Shown in pieces: positions 1 through 8,452 of a DNA stretch of 64,000 nt. This DNA comes from Stenotrophomonas maltophilia (lineage in GTDB: Bacteria; Pseudomonadota; Gammaproteobacteria; Xanthomonadales; Xanthomonadaceae), in the NCBI RefSeq assembly GCF_039555535.1, contig NZ_CP154630.1, positions 310,001-374,000 of the forward strand. The letters run 5' to 3'. The notes beneath the pieces were generated by a model. That model had not been told where the DNA came from. It worked only from the letters and a program-made list of their open reading frames with translations, and did no database searches. How positions within the stretch are numbered: position 1 is the first letter of the stretch; each line of letters opens with the position of its first letter. The translations under genes were made by a program, and so were the position numbers.

Positions 1-5
1 CAGCA

Positions 6-227
6 ATGAACAAAGACATCATTTCCGGCAAGTGGTCGCAGCTGAAGGGCAAGGCCCAGGCCAAGTGGGGCGATCTGACCAACGACGATTTCGATGTGGC
101 CGAGGGCAATGCCGAGTACCTGGCCGGTCGCCTGCAGGAACGTTATGGCTGGGCCAAGGACCGCGCCGAGAAGGAAGTGCGTGAGTTCCAGGACAGCGTG
201 AGCAAGGACTACCCGGACTACAAGTAA
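6..227 (+). CDS. CsbD/YjbJ-family stress protein
   Basis: A 73-residue hydrophilic, highly charged protein matching the CsbD family (E. coli YjbJ type) along its whole length. It has the MNKD start, the GKWxQLKGK stretch near residues 8-16, the WGDLTNDD stretch and the [14 protein letters not shown] helix (about 45-58). Family members are small cytoplasmic proteins induced in general stress or stationary phase, and no enzymatic activity is established. The ATG lies only five bases inside the window, so the promoter and most of the ribosome site are not visible. A long hairpin follows the stop codon directly, so this looks like the last gene of its transcript. Confidence 0.9.
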   Translation: MNKDIISGKWSQLKGKAQAKWGDLTNDDFDVAEGNAEYLAGRLQERYGWAKDRAEKEVREFQDSVSKDYPDYK

Positions 228-244
228 GCGCGACGGTTTCCCCC

Positions 245-287
245 ACAACACAACGCCCGCACCGAGAGGTTGCGGGCGTTGTGTTGT
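245..287. terminator. strong hairpin between convergent genes
   Basis: A perfect 17-bp inverted repeat (245-261 with 271-287, 9-nt loop) lies between the CsbD-family gene and the convergent gene ending at 301. There is no long U-run on either side, so the call rests on stem strength and position. It probably ends transcription from both directions. Confidence 0.7.
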
Positions 288-300
288 CTGGGCGCGAGGA

Positions 301-1101
301 TCAGCGTGCCGGCGGGTCGGGCACGTAGCGGTTCGGGAAGGCCTGCGGTTCGCGCGGCAGGCGCGAGGGTGCATCGACCAGGATGCCGCGCGCACGCAGG
401 TTGCGGGCGCTGTCGTAGCGCAGCTGCAGCACCTGGGCCGGACTGCGGCTGGCGCGCTCGAAGTCGGTATCGCGTACCGAGGACTGTTCGCGTGCGCCGT
501 GGCCGGTCCCCAACGCAGGGGCCTGCGACTTGCTGGCATAGCCCTCGATGCGGCTGGCACTGGCATCGGCGGCAGCCTCAGCCTGCGCGGCCGGCGCCGG
601 CAGCGGCACGCCACGGCGCAGGATCGGCTCCGGACGCCAGCGGCGCGCCTCCTCGAACACCGCAACGCCGACCACGCCGATGTTGTCCGGGCGGCCGGTG
701 CGGCTGGCATAACTGCCGCTGGGGCTGCTGAACACGAACTGCGCCACTTCGTCCTGGCTCTTGCGCCAGCCGGTGATGTCGGCGCGCTGGCCGGGGTTGA
801 GCACGTAGCCGGTCTGCGAAGGATCGGCATCCTCGCCGGAGATGGCGTTGATGCCGTCTACCGACAGCACCACCAGCACCCGGCGCGGGCTGTCGTTGTA
901 CAGGCGCACGGCGTAGCGGTGGCCGCGCTCGCCGGCCACCCAGCGCTGGCCTTCGGCGGGGTAGCTGCGCAATTCGGTGCCACGGTCGCGGTCGACCAGG
1001 GCCATGCGCACCGGGCCACCTTCATACATTGGCGGCGGGGGCGGGGCCGGACGGAAACCGGCCAGGGGCAGGATCAGCAGCAGGGGCAGCAGGCGTTTCA
1101 T
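301..1101 (-). CDS. hypothetical secreted protein
   Basis: 266 residues. The open frame continues far upstream, but that part is antisense to trpS. The ATG at 1101 is chosen because it starts a typical signal peptide (MKRLLPLLLILPLAGF) followed by a proline run. The mature part has a predicted beta-rich core (about residues 30-160) with a GWRKSQDEVAQFVFS stretch and many small residues, then an Ala/Arg-rich C-terminal region containing GTGHGAREQS (about 203-212). I do not recognise a family of known function. It is probably periplasmic or exported. It is divergent from trpS, with 108 bp between the starts. Confidence 0.75.
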   Translation of the reverse strand: MKRLLPLLLILPLAGFRPAPPPPPMYEGGPVRMALVDRDRGTELRSYPAEGQRWVAGERGHRYAVRLYNDSPRRVLVVLSVDGINAISGEDADPSQTGYVLNPGQRADITGWRKSQDEVAQFVFSSPSGSYASRTGRPDNIGVVGVAVFEEARRWRPEPILRRGVPLPAPAAQAEAAADASASRIEGYASKSQAPALGTGHGAREQSSVRDTDFERASRSPAQVLQLRYDSARNLRARGILVDAPSRLPREPQAFPNRYVPDPPAR

Positions 1102-1209
1102 CGGGCGTCTCCAGCGGGGTTGGGTGAATGAACGCGCCGCAGGCCCTGACGGGGTTGACCGTTGGCACGGTAAACTGGCCCCGTTCATCGAAGGTTTCCC
1201 CACGCAGTC

Positions 1210-2505
1210 ATGACGACCCGAGTCCTTACCGGCATCACCCCCTCCGGCACGCCCCACCTGGGCAACTACGTTGGCGCCATCCGTCCGGCCATCGCGGCCA
1301 GCCGCGCCCCGGGGATCGAGAGTTTCTTCTTCCTGGCCGACCTGCACAGCCTGATCAAATCCCAGGACCCGCAGCGCACCCAGCGCGCGACCCTGGAGAT
1401 CGCGGCCAGCTGGCTGGCCTGCGGCCTGGACCCGGAACACGTGTGGTTCTACCGCCAGAGCGACATCCGCGAGACCACCGAGCTGATGTGGTTCCTGACC
1501 GCCATCGCCAGCAAGGGCATCCTCAACCGCGCGCACGCCTACAAGGCGGCGGTGGACAAGAACCGCGAGGAAGGCGTGGATGAAGATGCAGGCGTCAGCG
1601 CCGGCCTGTTCATGTACCCGGTGCTGATGGCCGCCGACATCCTGATCTTCAAGGCCAACCAGGTGCCGGTGGGCCGCGACCAGATCCAGCACATCGAGAT
1701 GGCGCGCGACTTCGCCCAGCGCTTCAATCACGTGTACGGCAAGGAGTATTTCCCGCTGCCGGACGTGGTGATCGACGAGCAGGTGGCGACGCTGGCCGGC
1801 CTGGATGGCCGCAAGATGAGCAAGAGCTACCACAACACCATTCCGCTGTTCGTGCCGCGCGAGGAGCTGAAGAAGCTGGTGTTCTCGATCCTGACCGACT
1901 CGCGTGCACCGGGCGAGCCGAAGGACACCGAAGGCTCGGCCCTGTTCCAGATGTACCAGGCCTTCGCCACCCCGGAACAGACCGCCGAGTTCGCCAAGGC
2001 CTTTGCCGCCGGCATCAGCTGGGGTGATGCCAAGCAGCAGTTGTTCGAACGCATCGACAGCGAACTGTCGCCGCTGCGCGAGCGCTACAACGCGCTGATG
2101 GCCGAGCCGGAAAAGATCGAAGCGCTGCTCAAGCGCCGTGGCCAGCAGCTGCGCGAGCAGCTGGCGGCACCGCTGCTGGACGAGCTGCGCCATGCGGTGG
2201 GCCTGCGCGACCTGTCCACCGCGGGCGACATCGCCAGCGAGGACGCCCGCGTGGCCCGCGTGGCACCGCCGCTGTTCAAGCAGTACCGCGAACAGAATGG
2301 CCGCTTCTACTTCAAGCTGACCGCCGGCGACGGCACGCTGCTGATCCAGAGCGAAGGCTTCGATTCGCCACGTGACGCCGGCCAGCTGATCGCGGTGATC
2401 AAGCAGGCCGAGCAGGGCGACCAGCTGCAGAGCGAGCTGTTCAAGCTGGAGGCCGAGGTGGATGCGGTGCTGGCCGCGCTGGCGGCGCTGCGCGAAGCGG
2501 CCTGA
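1210..2505 (+). CDS. trpS: tryptophanyl-tRNA synthetase
   Basis: Class I aminoacyl-tRNA synthetase that charges tRNA-Trp in the cytoplasm. The N-terminus carries the HIGH-type signature in the TrpS form (TPSGTPHLGNYVGA, residues 10-23), and the KMSKS loop is intact at residues 202-206. The protein is 431 residues, about 100 longer than E. coli TrpS. The extra length is C-terminal (after about residue 330) and keeps the same composition as the core, so it looks like a genuine extension rather than a frame error. A SMAG palindrome pair follows the stop codon by 13 bp. Confidence 0.97.
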   Translation: MTTRVLTGITPSGTPHLGNYVGAIRPAIAASRAPGIESFFFLADLHSLIKSQDPQRTQRATLEIAASWLACGLDPEHVWFYRQSDIRETTELMWFLTAIASKGILNRAHAYKAAVDKNREEGVDEDAGVSAGLFMYPVLMAADILIFKANQVPVGRDQIQHIEMARDFAQRFNHVYGKEYFPLPDVVIDEQVATLAGLDGRKMSKSYHNTIPLFVPREELKKLVFSILTDSRAPGEPKDTEGSALFQMYQAFATPEQTAEFAKAFAAGISWGDAKQQLFERIDSELSPLRERYNALMAEPEKIEALLKRRGQQLREQLAAPLLDELRHAVGLRDLSTAGDIASEDARVARVAPPLFKQYREQNGRFYFKLTAGDGTLLIQSEGFDSPRDAGQLIAVIKQAEQGDQLQSELFKLEAEVDAVLAALAALREAA

Positions 2506-2518
2506 CCTGCTCGCCCTT

Positions 2519-2578
2519 GTAGAGCCGAGCCCACGCTCGGCTTGGCGGAAAAGCAGCCGAGCATCGGCTCGGCTCTAC
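2519..2578. repeat. inverted pair of SMAG (GTAG) palindromes
   Basis: Two REP-like units face each other. The left one begins GTAGAGCCGAGC (2519) and the right one ends with the complementary GCTCTAC (to 2578). Each contains a GCCGAGC...GCTCGGC stem. This matches the SMAG family described for S. maltophilia, in which paired units often lie just downstream of genes and can affect mRNA stability. Confidence 0.85.
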
Positions 2579-2639
2579 AGGGCATTGCACCCATGGCATG
2601 ATGCCCACGCGCCTCCGGCGCGATGACATGGAGTCTGCG

Positions 2640-2936
2640 ATGGCCTGGTTGTCGCTGCTGCTGTTCCTGCCCTGGTTCCTGCTGCTGGGCAGCCTGTACT
2701 GGCTGTTCCCGCGCCAGCCGCGTACTGCGCGCCGGCGCCTGTTCGATGGCACCACCCTGCTGCTGGCATTCGCGCTGAGCATCGTCTCGATGCTGTGGGG
2801 GCACCGCATCGGCGTGGTGCAGCCCGGCGCCGGCCCGATCTGGCCGCAGGTGCTGGCGGTGCTCTACGCCTACGGCGCATTCCTGGCGGTGCTGGTGCTG
2901 GCTCTGTTGCTGCGGCCGCGCTGGCTGGACCGGTAA
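2640..2936 (+). CDS. small membrane protein, unknown function
   Basis: 98 residues when read from the ATG at 2640, preceded by GGAG at a suitable distance (2630-2633). The frame is open further upstream (ATG at 2598 and 2628), but those starts have no clear ribosome site. Three hydrophobic segments are visible: residues about 3-22 (LSLLLFLPWFLLLGSLYWLF), 35-52 and 66-90. The first and second are separated by a basic RQPRTARRR loop, which suggests that loop is cytoplasmic. I recognise no family. It lies between two SMAG clusters and has no obvious operon partner. Confidence 0.7.
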   Translation: MAWLSLLLFLPWFLLLGSLYWLFPRQPRTARRRLFDGTTLLLAFALSIVSMLWGHRIGVVQPGAGPIWPQVLAVLYAYGAFLAVLVLALLLRPRWLDR

Positions 2937-2946
2937 CCCTGCCTCT

Positions 2947-3010
2947 GTGGAGTCGAGCCATGCTCGACTTCGCGTGCCCTCTGTAGAGCCGAGCCCATGC
3001 TCGGCTCTAC
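2947..3010. repeat. SMAG elements, one degenerate and one palindromic
   Basis: 2947-2969 is a unit with a decayed head (GTGG instead of GTAG) and a GTCGAGC...GCTCGAC stem. 2983-3010 is a fully symmetrical unit running from GTAGAGCCGAGC to GCTCGGCTCTAC. They occupy most of the space between the small membrane protein and the MBL-fold gene. Confidence 0.8.
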
Positions 3011-3104
3011 AGAATGGCGCCCCTCCGACCAAAGCCGCATCGAACCCGGGCCGCCCGCGCGCCTACCATGGGCGTCTGTTCCCGATCCTGCCAGGTGCGT
3101 GCCG

Positions 3105-4037
3105 ATGACCGCCGACCCCAGCATCCACACCATCGATACCGGCTTCCAGCGCGCGGACTTCGATGCGGCCTACCTGATTGTTGAAAACGGCCGCGCGGCC
3201 TTCGTCGATTGCGGCACCGGCCTGTCGGTACCTGCGATGTTGCAGGCGCTGGCCAACGCCGGCCTGGGCGTGGAAGCGGTGGACTGGCTGCTGCTGACCC
3301 ACGTGCACCTGGACCATGCTGGCGGCGCCGGTCTGCTGATGCAGCAGCTGCCCAACGCGAAGGCGGTGCTGCACCCGCGTGGTGCACCGCACATGATCGA
3401 CCCGACCCGGCTGATTGCCGGCGCCACGGCGGTGTACGGCGCCGAAGAGATCGCGCGCAGCTATGGTCGTATCGAGGCCATTCCCGAACACCGTGTGGTG
3501 GTGGCCGAAGACGGGCACCGCATCGATCTGGCCGGCCGCGAGCTGGTGCTCCTGCATACACCCGGTCACGCACTGCATCACTACTGCGTATGGGATGCGC
3601 GCAGCCGCAGCTGGTTCACCGGCGATACGTTCGGTATTTCCTATCGCGAGCTGGACAGCGCGCAGGGTGCTTTCATCTTCCCCACCTCGTCGCCGGTGCA
3701 GTTCGACCCGGAGGCGATGAAGACCTCGATCCAGCGCATGCTCGATTACGCACCGCAGGCGATGTACCTGACCCACTACGGCCGCGTGGAGCAGGTGCAG
3801 AAGCTGGCCGACGACCTGTTCGAGCAGATCGATGCAATGGCCACCATCGGCCGCCAGTGCGATGGCCGCCCGGACCGCCACCGCTGCCTGCTGGCCGCGC
3901 TGCAGGCGCTGTACCTGGAACGTGCACAGCTGCATGGCTGTGCGCTGGACGATGCGGCGGTGATCGCTGTTCTGGCGATGGACATCGAACTCAACGCGCA
4001 GGGCCTGGCCTGCTGGCTGGACCGCATCAGCAGGTAG
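3105..4037 (+). CDS. MBL-fold metallo-hydrolase
   Basis: 310 residues from the ATG at 3105; the longer open frame upstream runs through SMAG repeats and is rejected. The metallo-beta-lactamase fold is shown by the HVHLDH metal motif (residues 66-71), a downstream His in HTPGH (155), the bridging Asp in FTGDTFG (D174) and a His in THYGR (224). All expected di-metal ligands are therefore present. The arrangement resembles glyoxalase-II-like hydrolases, but the C-terminal 70 residues are not those of glyoxalase II and the substrate cannot be told. The TAG stop codon is part of the GTAG head of a SMAG repeat. Confidence 0.9.
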   Translation: MTADPSIHTIDTGFQRADFDAAYLIVENGRAAFVDCGTGLSVPAMLQALANAGLGVEAVDWLLLTHVHLDHAGGAGLLMQQLPNAKAVLHPRGAPHMIDPTRLIAGATAVYGAEEIARSYGRIEAIPEHRVVVAEDGHRIDLAGRELVLLHTPGHALHHYCVWDARSRSWFTGDTFGISYRELDSAQGAFIFPTSSPVQFDPEAMKTSIQRMLDYAPQAMYLTHYGRVEQVQKLADDLFEQIDAMATIGRQCDGRPDRHRCLLAALQALYLERAQLHGCALDDAAVIAVLAMDIELNAQGLACWLDRISR

Positions 4038-4056
4038 ACCCACGCCATGCGTGGAT
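4034..4056 (+). repeat. SMAG element overlapping a stop codon
   Basis: A 23-bp unit GTAG-ACCCACGC-CAT-GCGTGGAT. Bases 4035-4037 of its GTAG head are the TAG stop codon of the MBL-fold gene, so the repeat begins inside the coding frame. Confidence 0.85.
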
Positions 4057-4133
4057 GACTTGAGCCCAGGCTGCGCCGCGATGTCACGACCACGTTACAC
4101 TCTGGTGACTTCCGAGCCTGCCGTGGTACTGCC

Positions 4134-5795
4134 GTGAATCCGATGCGCGTGTTGCTGCTGTCGTCCTGCCTTTTCGTCGGTGGCCTGGCCCATGCGGCCA
4201 ATGACCTGCCGGGTGGTGGCATCGATCCGCAGGCACTGTCGCGCCACGTGCGTGTACTGGCGTCGGACGGATTCGAGGGCCGCGCGCCGGCCACCGAGGG
4301 CGAGGAGCGCACCGTGCAGTACCTGATCGAGCAGTTCCGCAGCTACGGCCTGCAGCCGGGTGGCGTGGACGGCAGCTGGGTGCAGCCGGTGCCGCTGGTG
4401 CGTGCCCAGCTGGATGGCGCTGCCAAGGCCAGCCTGTCGCTGAAGCAGGGCAAGCGCGCGCTGGCTAACGGTGTGGACGTGACCCTGCAGAGCCTGCAGC
4501 CGCGCAAGCGCGTGCAGATCAAGGATGCGCCGCTGGTGTTCGTCGGCTATGGCATCGACGCACCGGAACGCCACTGGAACGATTACAAGGACGTGGACCT
4601 GCACGGCAAGATCGCCGTGGTGCTGATCAACGACGCCGATTTCGAGGCTGATGCACCGGGCGCGTTCGACGGCAAGGCGGTGACCTACTACGGCCGTTGG
4701 ACCTACAAGTTCGAGGAAGCCGCACGCCGTGGCGCCGAGGGCGTGCTGATCGTGCACGAGACTGCACCAGCCGCCTATGGCTGGGCCACGGTGAAGAGCT
4801 CGGGCACTTCGCCGCTGTTCGACATCGAGCGCAGCCAGGCCGACGCAATGGCCCAGCACACGCCGCTGCGCGGCTGGATGCAGCGCGAACTGGCCGAGGC
4901 GATCTTCGCCGACGCCGGCCTCGATTTCGATGCCGAGAAGCGCAAGGCGATGCGCGCCGACTTTCGCCCGGTGGCGCTGGACAACGCCAAGCTGAGCGTG
5001 GACTTCGCGTTGAAGCGCGAACAGGTGGTGACCCGCAACGTGGTGGCCAAGCTGCCCGGTGGCGCGCATGGCGACGAGGCGGTGATCTTCTCCGCACACT
5101 GGGATGCCTTCGGCATCGGGCAGCCCGACGCCAAGGGTGACCGCATCCGGCGTGGCGCGATCGACAATGCCACCGGCGTGGCCACGGTGCTGGAACTGGG
5201 CCGCGTGTTCGCCGCCGGCCCGCAGCCCCAGCGCACGCTGTACTTCGTGGCGCTGACCGCTGAAGAGAAGGGTCTGCTGGGTGCCAGTTATTACGCCGCG
5301 CACCCGCTGGCGCCGCTGGACAAGACGGCGGCGGTGCTGAACATCGAGATGTTCAGCCCGGATGGCCCGACCCGTGACATCGCGTCGTGGGGCAAGGGCC
5401 GGGTGTCGCTGGAAGGCGACCTGGAACGCGTGGCCAAGGCCCGTGGCCGCAGCTACAGCCCGGACCCGAACCTGGAAGCCGGCTTCTTCTACCGCGCCGA
5501 CCACTTCGCCTTCGCCCGCCTGGGCGTGCCGGCGATCACCATCGGCCCGGGCCTGGACAAGCTGGACGGTGGGGTTGAAGCCGGCCGCGCGCTGCGCGAG
5601 AAGTACTTCGCCGACTGCTACCACCAGGCCTGCGATGCCTGGACCCCGAGCTGGGACCCCAGCGGCCATGCCGCCGACACCCTGCTGGTCTACGACCTGG
5701 GCGCCGAGCTGGCCAACAGCCGCCGCTGGCCGACGTGGGAAAAGGAATCAGAGTTCCGCGGCGCGCGTGACAAGAGCGAATCCGCCCGCCGTTGA
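4134..5795 (+). CDS. secreted M28-family metallopeptidase
   Basis: 553 residues from GTG at 4134; an ATG at 4143 is an equally good start. The first 22 residues form a signal peptide ending in AHA. A PA-type insert lies at about residues 120-270 (DVDLHGKIAVVLIND), followed by the M28 zinc-peptidase core. Visible metal and catalytic residues are SAHWD (H322, D324), the bridging Asp in IDNATG (D344), the Glu pair in LTAEEKG (E377-E378) and a late His in ADHFAF (H457). The family consists of zinc aminopeptidases or carboxypeptidases acting in the periplasm or outside the cell. The gene stands alone, between SMAG elements. Confidence 0.92.
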   Translation: MNPMRVLLLSSCLFVGGLAHAANDLPGGGIDPQALSRHVRVLASDGFEGRAPATEGEERTVQYLIEQFRSYGLQPGGVDGSWVQPVPLVRAQLDGAAKASLSLKQGKRALANGVDVTLQSLQPRKRVQIKDAPLVFVGYGIDAPERHWNDYKDVDLHGKIAVVLINDADFEADAPGAFDGKAVTYYGRWTYKFEEAARRGAEGVLIVHETAPAAYGWATVKSSGTSPLFDIERSQADAMAQHTPLRGWMQRELAEAIFADAGLDFDAEKRKAMRADFRPVALDNAKLSVDFALKREQVVTRNVVAKLPGGAHGDEAVIFSAHWDAFGIGQPDAKGDRIRRGAIDNATGVATVLELGRVFAAGPQPQRTLYFVALTAEEKGLLGASYYAAHPLAPLDKTAAVLNIEMFSPDGPTRDIASWGKGRVSLEGDLERVAKARGRSYSPDPNLEAGFFYRADHFAFARLGVPAITIGPGLDKLDGGVEAGRALREKYFADCYHQACDAWTPSWDPSGHAADTLLVYDLGAELANSRRWPTWEKESEFRGARDKSESARR

Positions 5796-5822
5796 TGGGC
5801 CGGCGGACGACGGTGTGCGTGT

Positions 5823-5910
5823 GTAGAGTCGACTGTCAGTCGACTATCGCGCGCAGCGCGGGGTTTTTCGCCATCTGATCGAAGAGCAGTCGACTGACAG
5901 TCGACTCTAC
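5823..5910. repeat. SMAG inverted pair, GTCGACTG subtype
   Basis: The left unit begins GTAGAGTCGACTG (5823) and the mirrored unit ends CAGTCGACTCTAC (5910). Between them is a GCGCGCAGCGCGGGG segment and one copy of an AAGAGCAGTCGA motif. The same pair type recurs at 23340-23479, where that motif is expanded into a tandem array. Confidence 0.85.
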
Positions 5911-5941
5911 CGTGCAGGCTCCATCCGAGCGGTGTTCCACA

Positions 5942-5970
5942 GCGGCCACCGGCATTGCACCGGTGGCCGC
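5942..5970 (-). terminator. hairpin after KgtP-like gene
   Basis: An 11-bp perfect stem (GCGGCCACCGG with CCGGTGGCCGC, 7-nt loop) lies 16 bp beyond the stop codon of the transporter gene. It has no U-run, so it is a probable rather than certain terminator. Confidence 0.5.
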
Positions 5971-5986
5971 GATCACCACAGCGCCC

Positions 5987-7321
5987 TTACTTGCGGGTGC
6001 CGTCGAGCCAGTTCGGGCCCTTGTTGGTCAGGAAGAAGATGTAGACCACCAGCGAGACCGCGATCGTCGCGGTGACGTAGATGGCGAACCAGTCGACATG
6101 GCCGGTCTTCAGTGCGCCCTGGTACAGCAGCGGGGCGGTGCCGCCGAACAGCGAGTTGGCCAGCGCATAGCCCAGGCCCACGCCCAGTGCACGCACGTGG
6201 GTGGGGAACAACTCGGCCTTCACCACCGCGTTGATCGAGGTGTAGCCGGTGAGGATGACGAAGGCCAGTGCCAGGGTCAGGAACGCCAGCGTGGCGTCGT
6301 GCTGGTGCGGCAGCTGGGTGATCAGGTACCAGCTGTACACCACGCCGCCGACACCGAAGAACACCAGCAGGGTCTTGCGGCCGATGATGTCCGACAGCCA
6401 GCCCCCGACCGGCTGCAGCACCATCAGGAACGCCAGCACGCCCAGGTTGATCAGGGTACCGGTCATCGGGTCGTTGCCCGCGAAGGCGCTCTGGATCATC
6501 TTCGGGCCGTTCACCGAGTAGGTGTAGAAGGCCACGGTGCCACCGGCGGTGATCAGGAAGCACAGCAGCAGCGGCCGCCACTGGTGCACGAACAGCTCGT
6601 ACATCGAGCCGGACTTCTGGGCCTTGCCCTCGCGTGCGGCTTCGATCGACGACTCCGACAGCGATTCGTCCATGCCGCGGCGCAGCCAGAACACCACCAC
6701 CGCGGCGATGCCACCGATGCCGAAGGCGATGCGCCAGCCCCACTCGGAGATTTCCGGCTTGCCCCAGAAGGTCAGCATCAGCAGCAGGGTCAGCTGGGCC
6801 AGCACATGGCCACCGACCAGGGTGACGTAGTGGAACGAGGACAGGAAGCCGCGACGGCCCGGAATGGCGGCCTCGGACATGTAGGTGGCGCTGGCGCCGT
6901 ATTCGCCGCCGGTGGCGAAGCCCTGCAGCAGGCGCGCGAACAGCAGGATGACCGCTGCCCAGATGCCGATGCTGGCCGCCGTGGGCGTAATGGCGATCAG
7001 GAACGAGCACAGCGCCATCAACGTGACCGAGACGGTCAGGGCCAGGCGGCGGCCGTGGCGGTCGGCGAAGCGGCCGAAGAACCAGGCACCGATGGGGCGC
7101 ATCAGGAACGTGGCGGCGAAGATCGCCCACACGTACATCGTGGAATTCTTGTCGTCCGGCGAGAAGAACTGTGATTCGAAGTACACGGCGAATACCGAGT
7201 ACACGTAGACGTCATACCACTCCACCAGGTTGCCGGCGGAGCCTTTGAGGGTATTGGAGATCGACCGCCGCAGGGCGGCGCGGTCGTTCGCGGGTACGGC
7301 GGGTTGGGACGTGGTGCTCAT
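5987..7321 (-). CDS. kgtP: MFS dicarboxylate transporter, KgtP-like
   Basis: 444 residues from the ATG at 7321, an inner-membrane proton symporter of the metabolite:H+ symporter branch of the MFS. Close resemblance to E. coli KgtP (alpha-ketoglutarate permease) is visible in GNLVEWYDVYVYS (about 29-41), FLMRPIGAWFFGRFADRHGRR, the GGEYGASATYMSE loop and FPTHVRALGVGLGYA near residue 375. About twelve hydrophobic segments can be counted. The true substrate could be 2-oxoglutarate or another dicarboxylate. Upstream open frame beyond 7321 lacks homology and is excluded. Confidence 0.85.
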   Translation of the reverse strand: MSTTSQPAVPANDRAALRRSISNTLKGSAGNLVEWYDVYVYSVFAVYFESQFFSPDDKNSTMYVWAIFAATFLMRPIGAWFFGRFADRHGRRLALTVSVTLMALCSFLIAITPTAASIGIWAAVILLFARLLQGFATGGEYGASATYMSEAAIPGRRGFLSSFHYVTLVGGHVLAQLTLLLMLTFWGKPEISEWGWRIAFGIGGIAAVVVFWLRRGMDESLSESSIEAAREGKAQKSGSMYELFVHQWRPLLLCFLITAGGTVAFYTYSVNGPKMIQSAFAGNDPMTGTLINLGVLAFLMVLQPVGGWLSDIIGRKTLLVFFGVGGVVYSWYLITQLPHQHDATLAFLTLALAFVILTGYTSINAVVKAELFPTHVRALGVGLGYALANSLFGGTAPLLYQGALKTGHVDWFAIYVTATIAVSLVVYIFFLTNKGPNWLDGTRK

Positions 7322-7510
7322 CTGGGTGGGAATCCTCGATGCGGCGCGTCCGTGCGCAGGGAAAACGGCGCCCGGCCTTGGGGCGGCGCGGCCGGGCAGC
7401 CCTCTTGGTACTGCATCAGCCGTCAACACGGGGTAGCAGACCAGAGCAGGGTGCATGGATGGATGACAGCGTGCCACCGTACGGGGTGCCGGACCATACT
7501 CAAAACGTCC

Positions 7511-7516
7511 TAGAAT
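7511..7516 (+). promoter_or_regulatory. possible -10 box of the YedA-like gene
   Basis: TAGAAT lies 29 bp before the ATG at 7545 in the context CTAGAATCC. The same nine bases occur on the minus strand ahead of the TonB receptor gene (12446-12454). No convincing -35 hexamer is seen, so this is only a suggestion. Confidence 0.3.
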
Positions 7517-7544
7517 CCGCCTTCCCCCGGCTCCCTGGTGTGTC

Positions 7545-8450
7545 ATGTCGGCTCCCCCCTCTTCGTCTGCGGCTGCCCCCCGGGGTGGCCTTGTCGCGCT
7601 GGCATTGCTGCTGGTCTACGTGGTCTGGGGCTCGACCTACCTGGGCATCGCCAAGGCCCTGCACGGCGGCGCACTGCCGCTGACGATGGTCTCCGGCAGC
7701 CGGTTCATCATTGCTGGCGGCCTGATGTTCCTTGCCCTGCGCCTGTTCTGGAAGCTGCCGAACCCGACGCTGCGGCAATGGCGCAATCTGGTGGTGATGG
7801 GCGTGACCATGCTGGTGCTGGGCAACGGCATGGTGGTGCTGGCCGAGCGTGAGGTGTCCTCGGGCCTGGCCGCGACCGCGGTGGCCTCGGTGCCGCTGTG
7901 GATGGCGCTGTTCTCGGCGCTGCGCGGGCAACATGCCAGCCGCGGTGAGTGGCTGGGCATCGCCATCGGCTTCCTCGGCGTGGTCTGGCTCAATGCCGGC
8001 AGCAGCCTGACGGCCTCGCCGACCGGGCTGGTGCTGCTGCTGATCGCGCCGGTCGGCTGGGCCTTCGGTTCGGTGTGGGCACGCGGCCTGGACCTGCCGG
8101 GCCCGTTCATGACCGCCGCCGGGCAGATGATCTGCGGCGGCGTGCTGCTGGTGCTGATCGGCCTGGCGGTCGGCGAGCGCCCGACCACGCTGCCCGATAC
8201 CGGCGGCCTGCTGGCGATGGCGTACCTGTGCGTGTTCGGTTCCATCGTCGCCTTCACCGCCTACGTGTGGCTGCTGCAGAACGTGCGCCCGGCGCTGGCC
8301 GGCAGCTATGCCTACGTCAATCCGGTGATCGCGGTGCTGCTGGGCGCGCTGCTCAATGGCGAGCGATTCGGCTGGCGCGACCTGCTGGCGATGGTGGTGA
8401 TTCTTCTGGGTGTGGTGGTGCTGACGATGGCAAGGACGAGAAGGAAATGA
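7545..8450 (+). CDS. yedA: EamA/DMT-family exporter, YedA-like
   Basis: 301 residues with ten hydrophobic segments arranged as two EamA repeats (about residues 18-145 and 160-295). The N-terminus has the YVVWGSTYLGI motif typical of YedA-type drug/metabolite exporters, and the second repeat contains LLQNVRPALAGSYAYVNPVIAVLLG. It is an inner-membrane exporter of unknown substrate; amino acids or drugs are the usual guesses for the family. Its stop codon is next to the start of rarD, so the two EamA genes are translationally coupled or nearly so. Confidence 0.88.
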   Translation: MSAPPSSSAAAPRGGLVALALLLVYVVWGSTYLGIAKALHGGALPLTMVSGSRFIIAGGLMFLALRLFWKLPNPTLRQWRNLVVMGVTMLVLGNGMVVLAEREVSSGLAATAVASVPLWMALFSALRGQHASRGEWLGIAIGFLGVVWLNAGSSLTASPTGLVLLLIAPVGWAFGSVWARGLDLPGPFMTAAGQMICGGVLLVLIGLAVGERPTTLPDTGGLLAMAYLCVFGSIVAFTAYVWLLQNVRPALAGSYAYVNPVIAVLLGALLNGERFGWRDLLAMVVILLGVVVLTMARTRRK

Positions 8451-8452
8451 GC

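Noticed and set aside
1155..1176. TTGACC...TAAACT ahead of trpS as a sigma-70 promoter
   Set aside because: The hexamers are only 10 bp apart, too close for a functional -35/-10 pair.
1102..2193. Open frame upstream of the secreted hypothetical protein, antisense to trpS
   Set aside because: It is a shadow of the trpS codons. The sequence is His/Gln/Arg-rich without domains, and a clear signal peptide begins at 1101.
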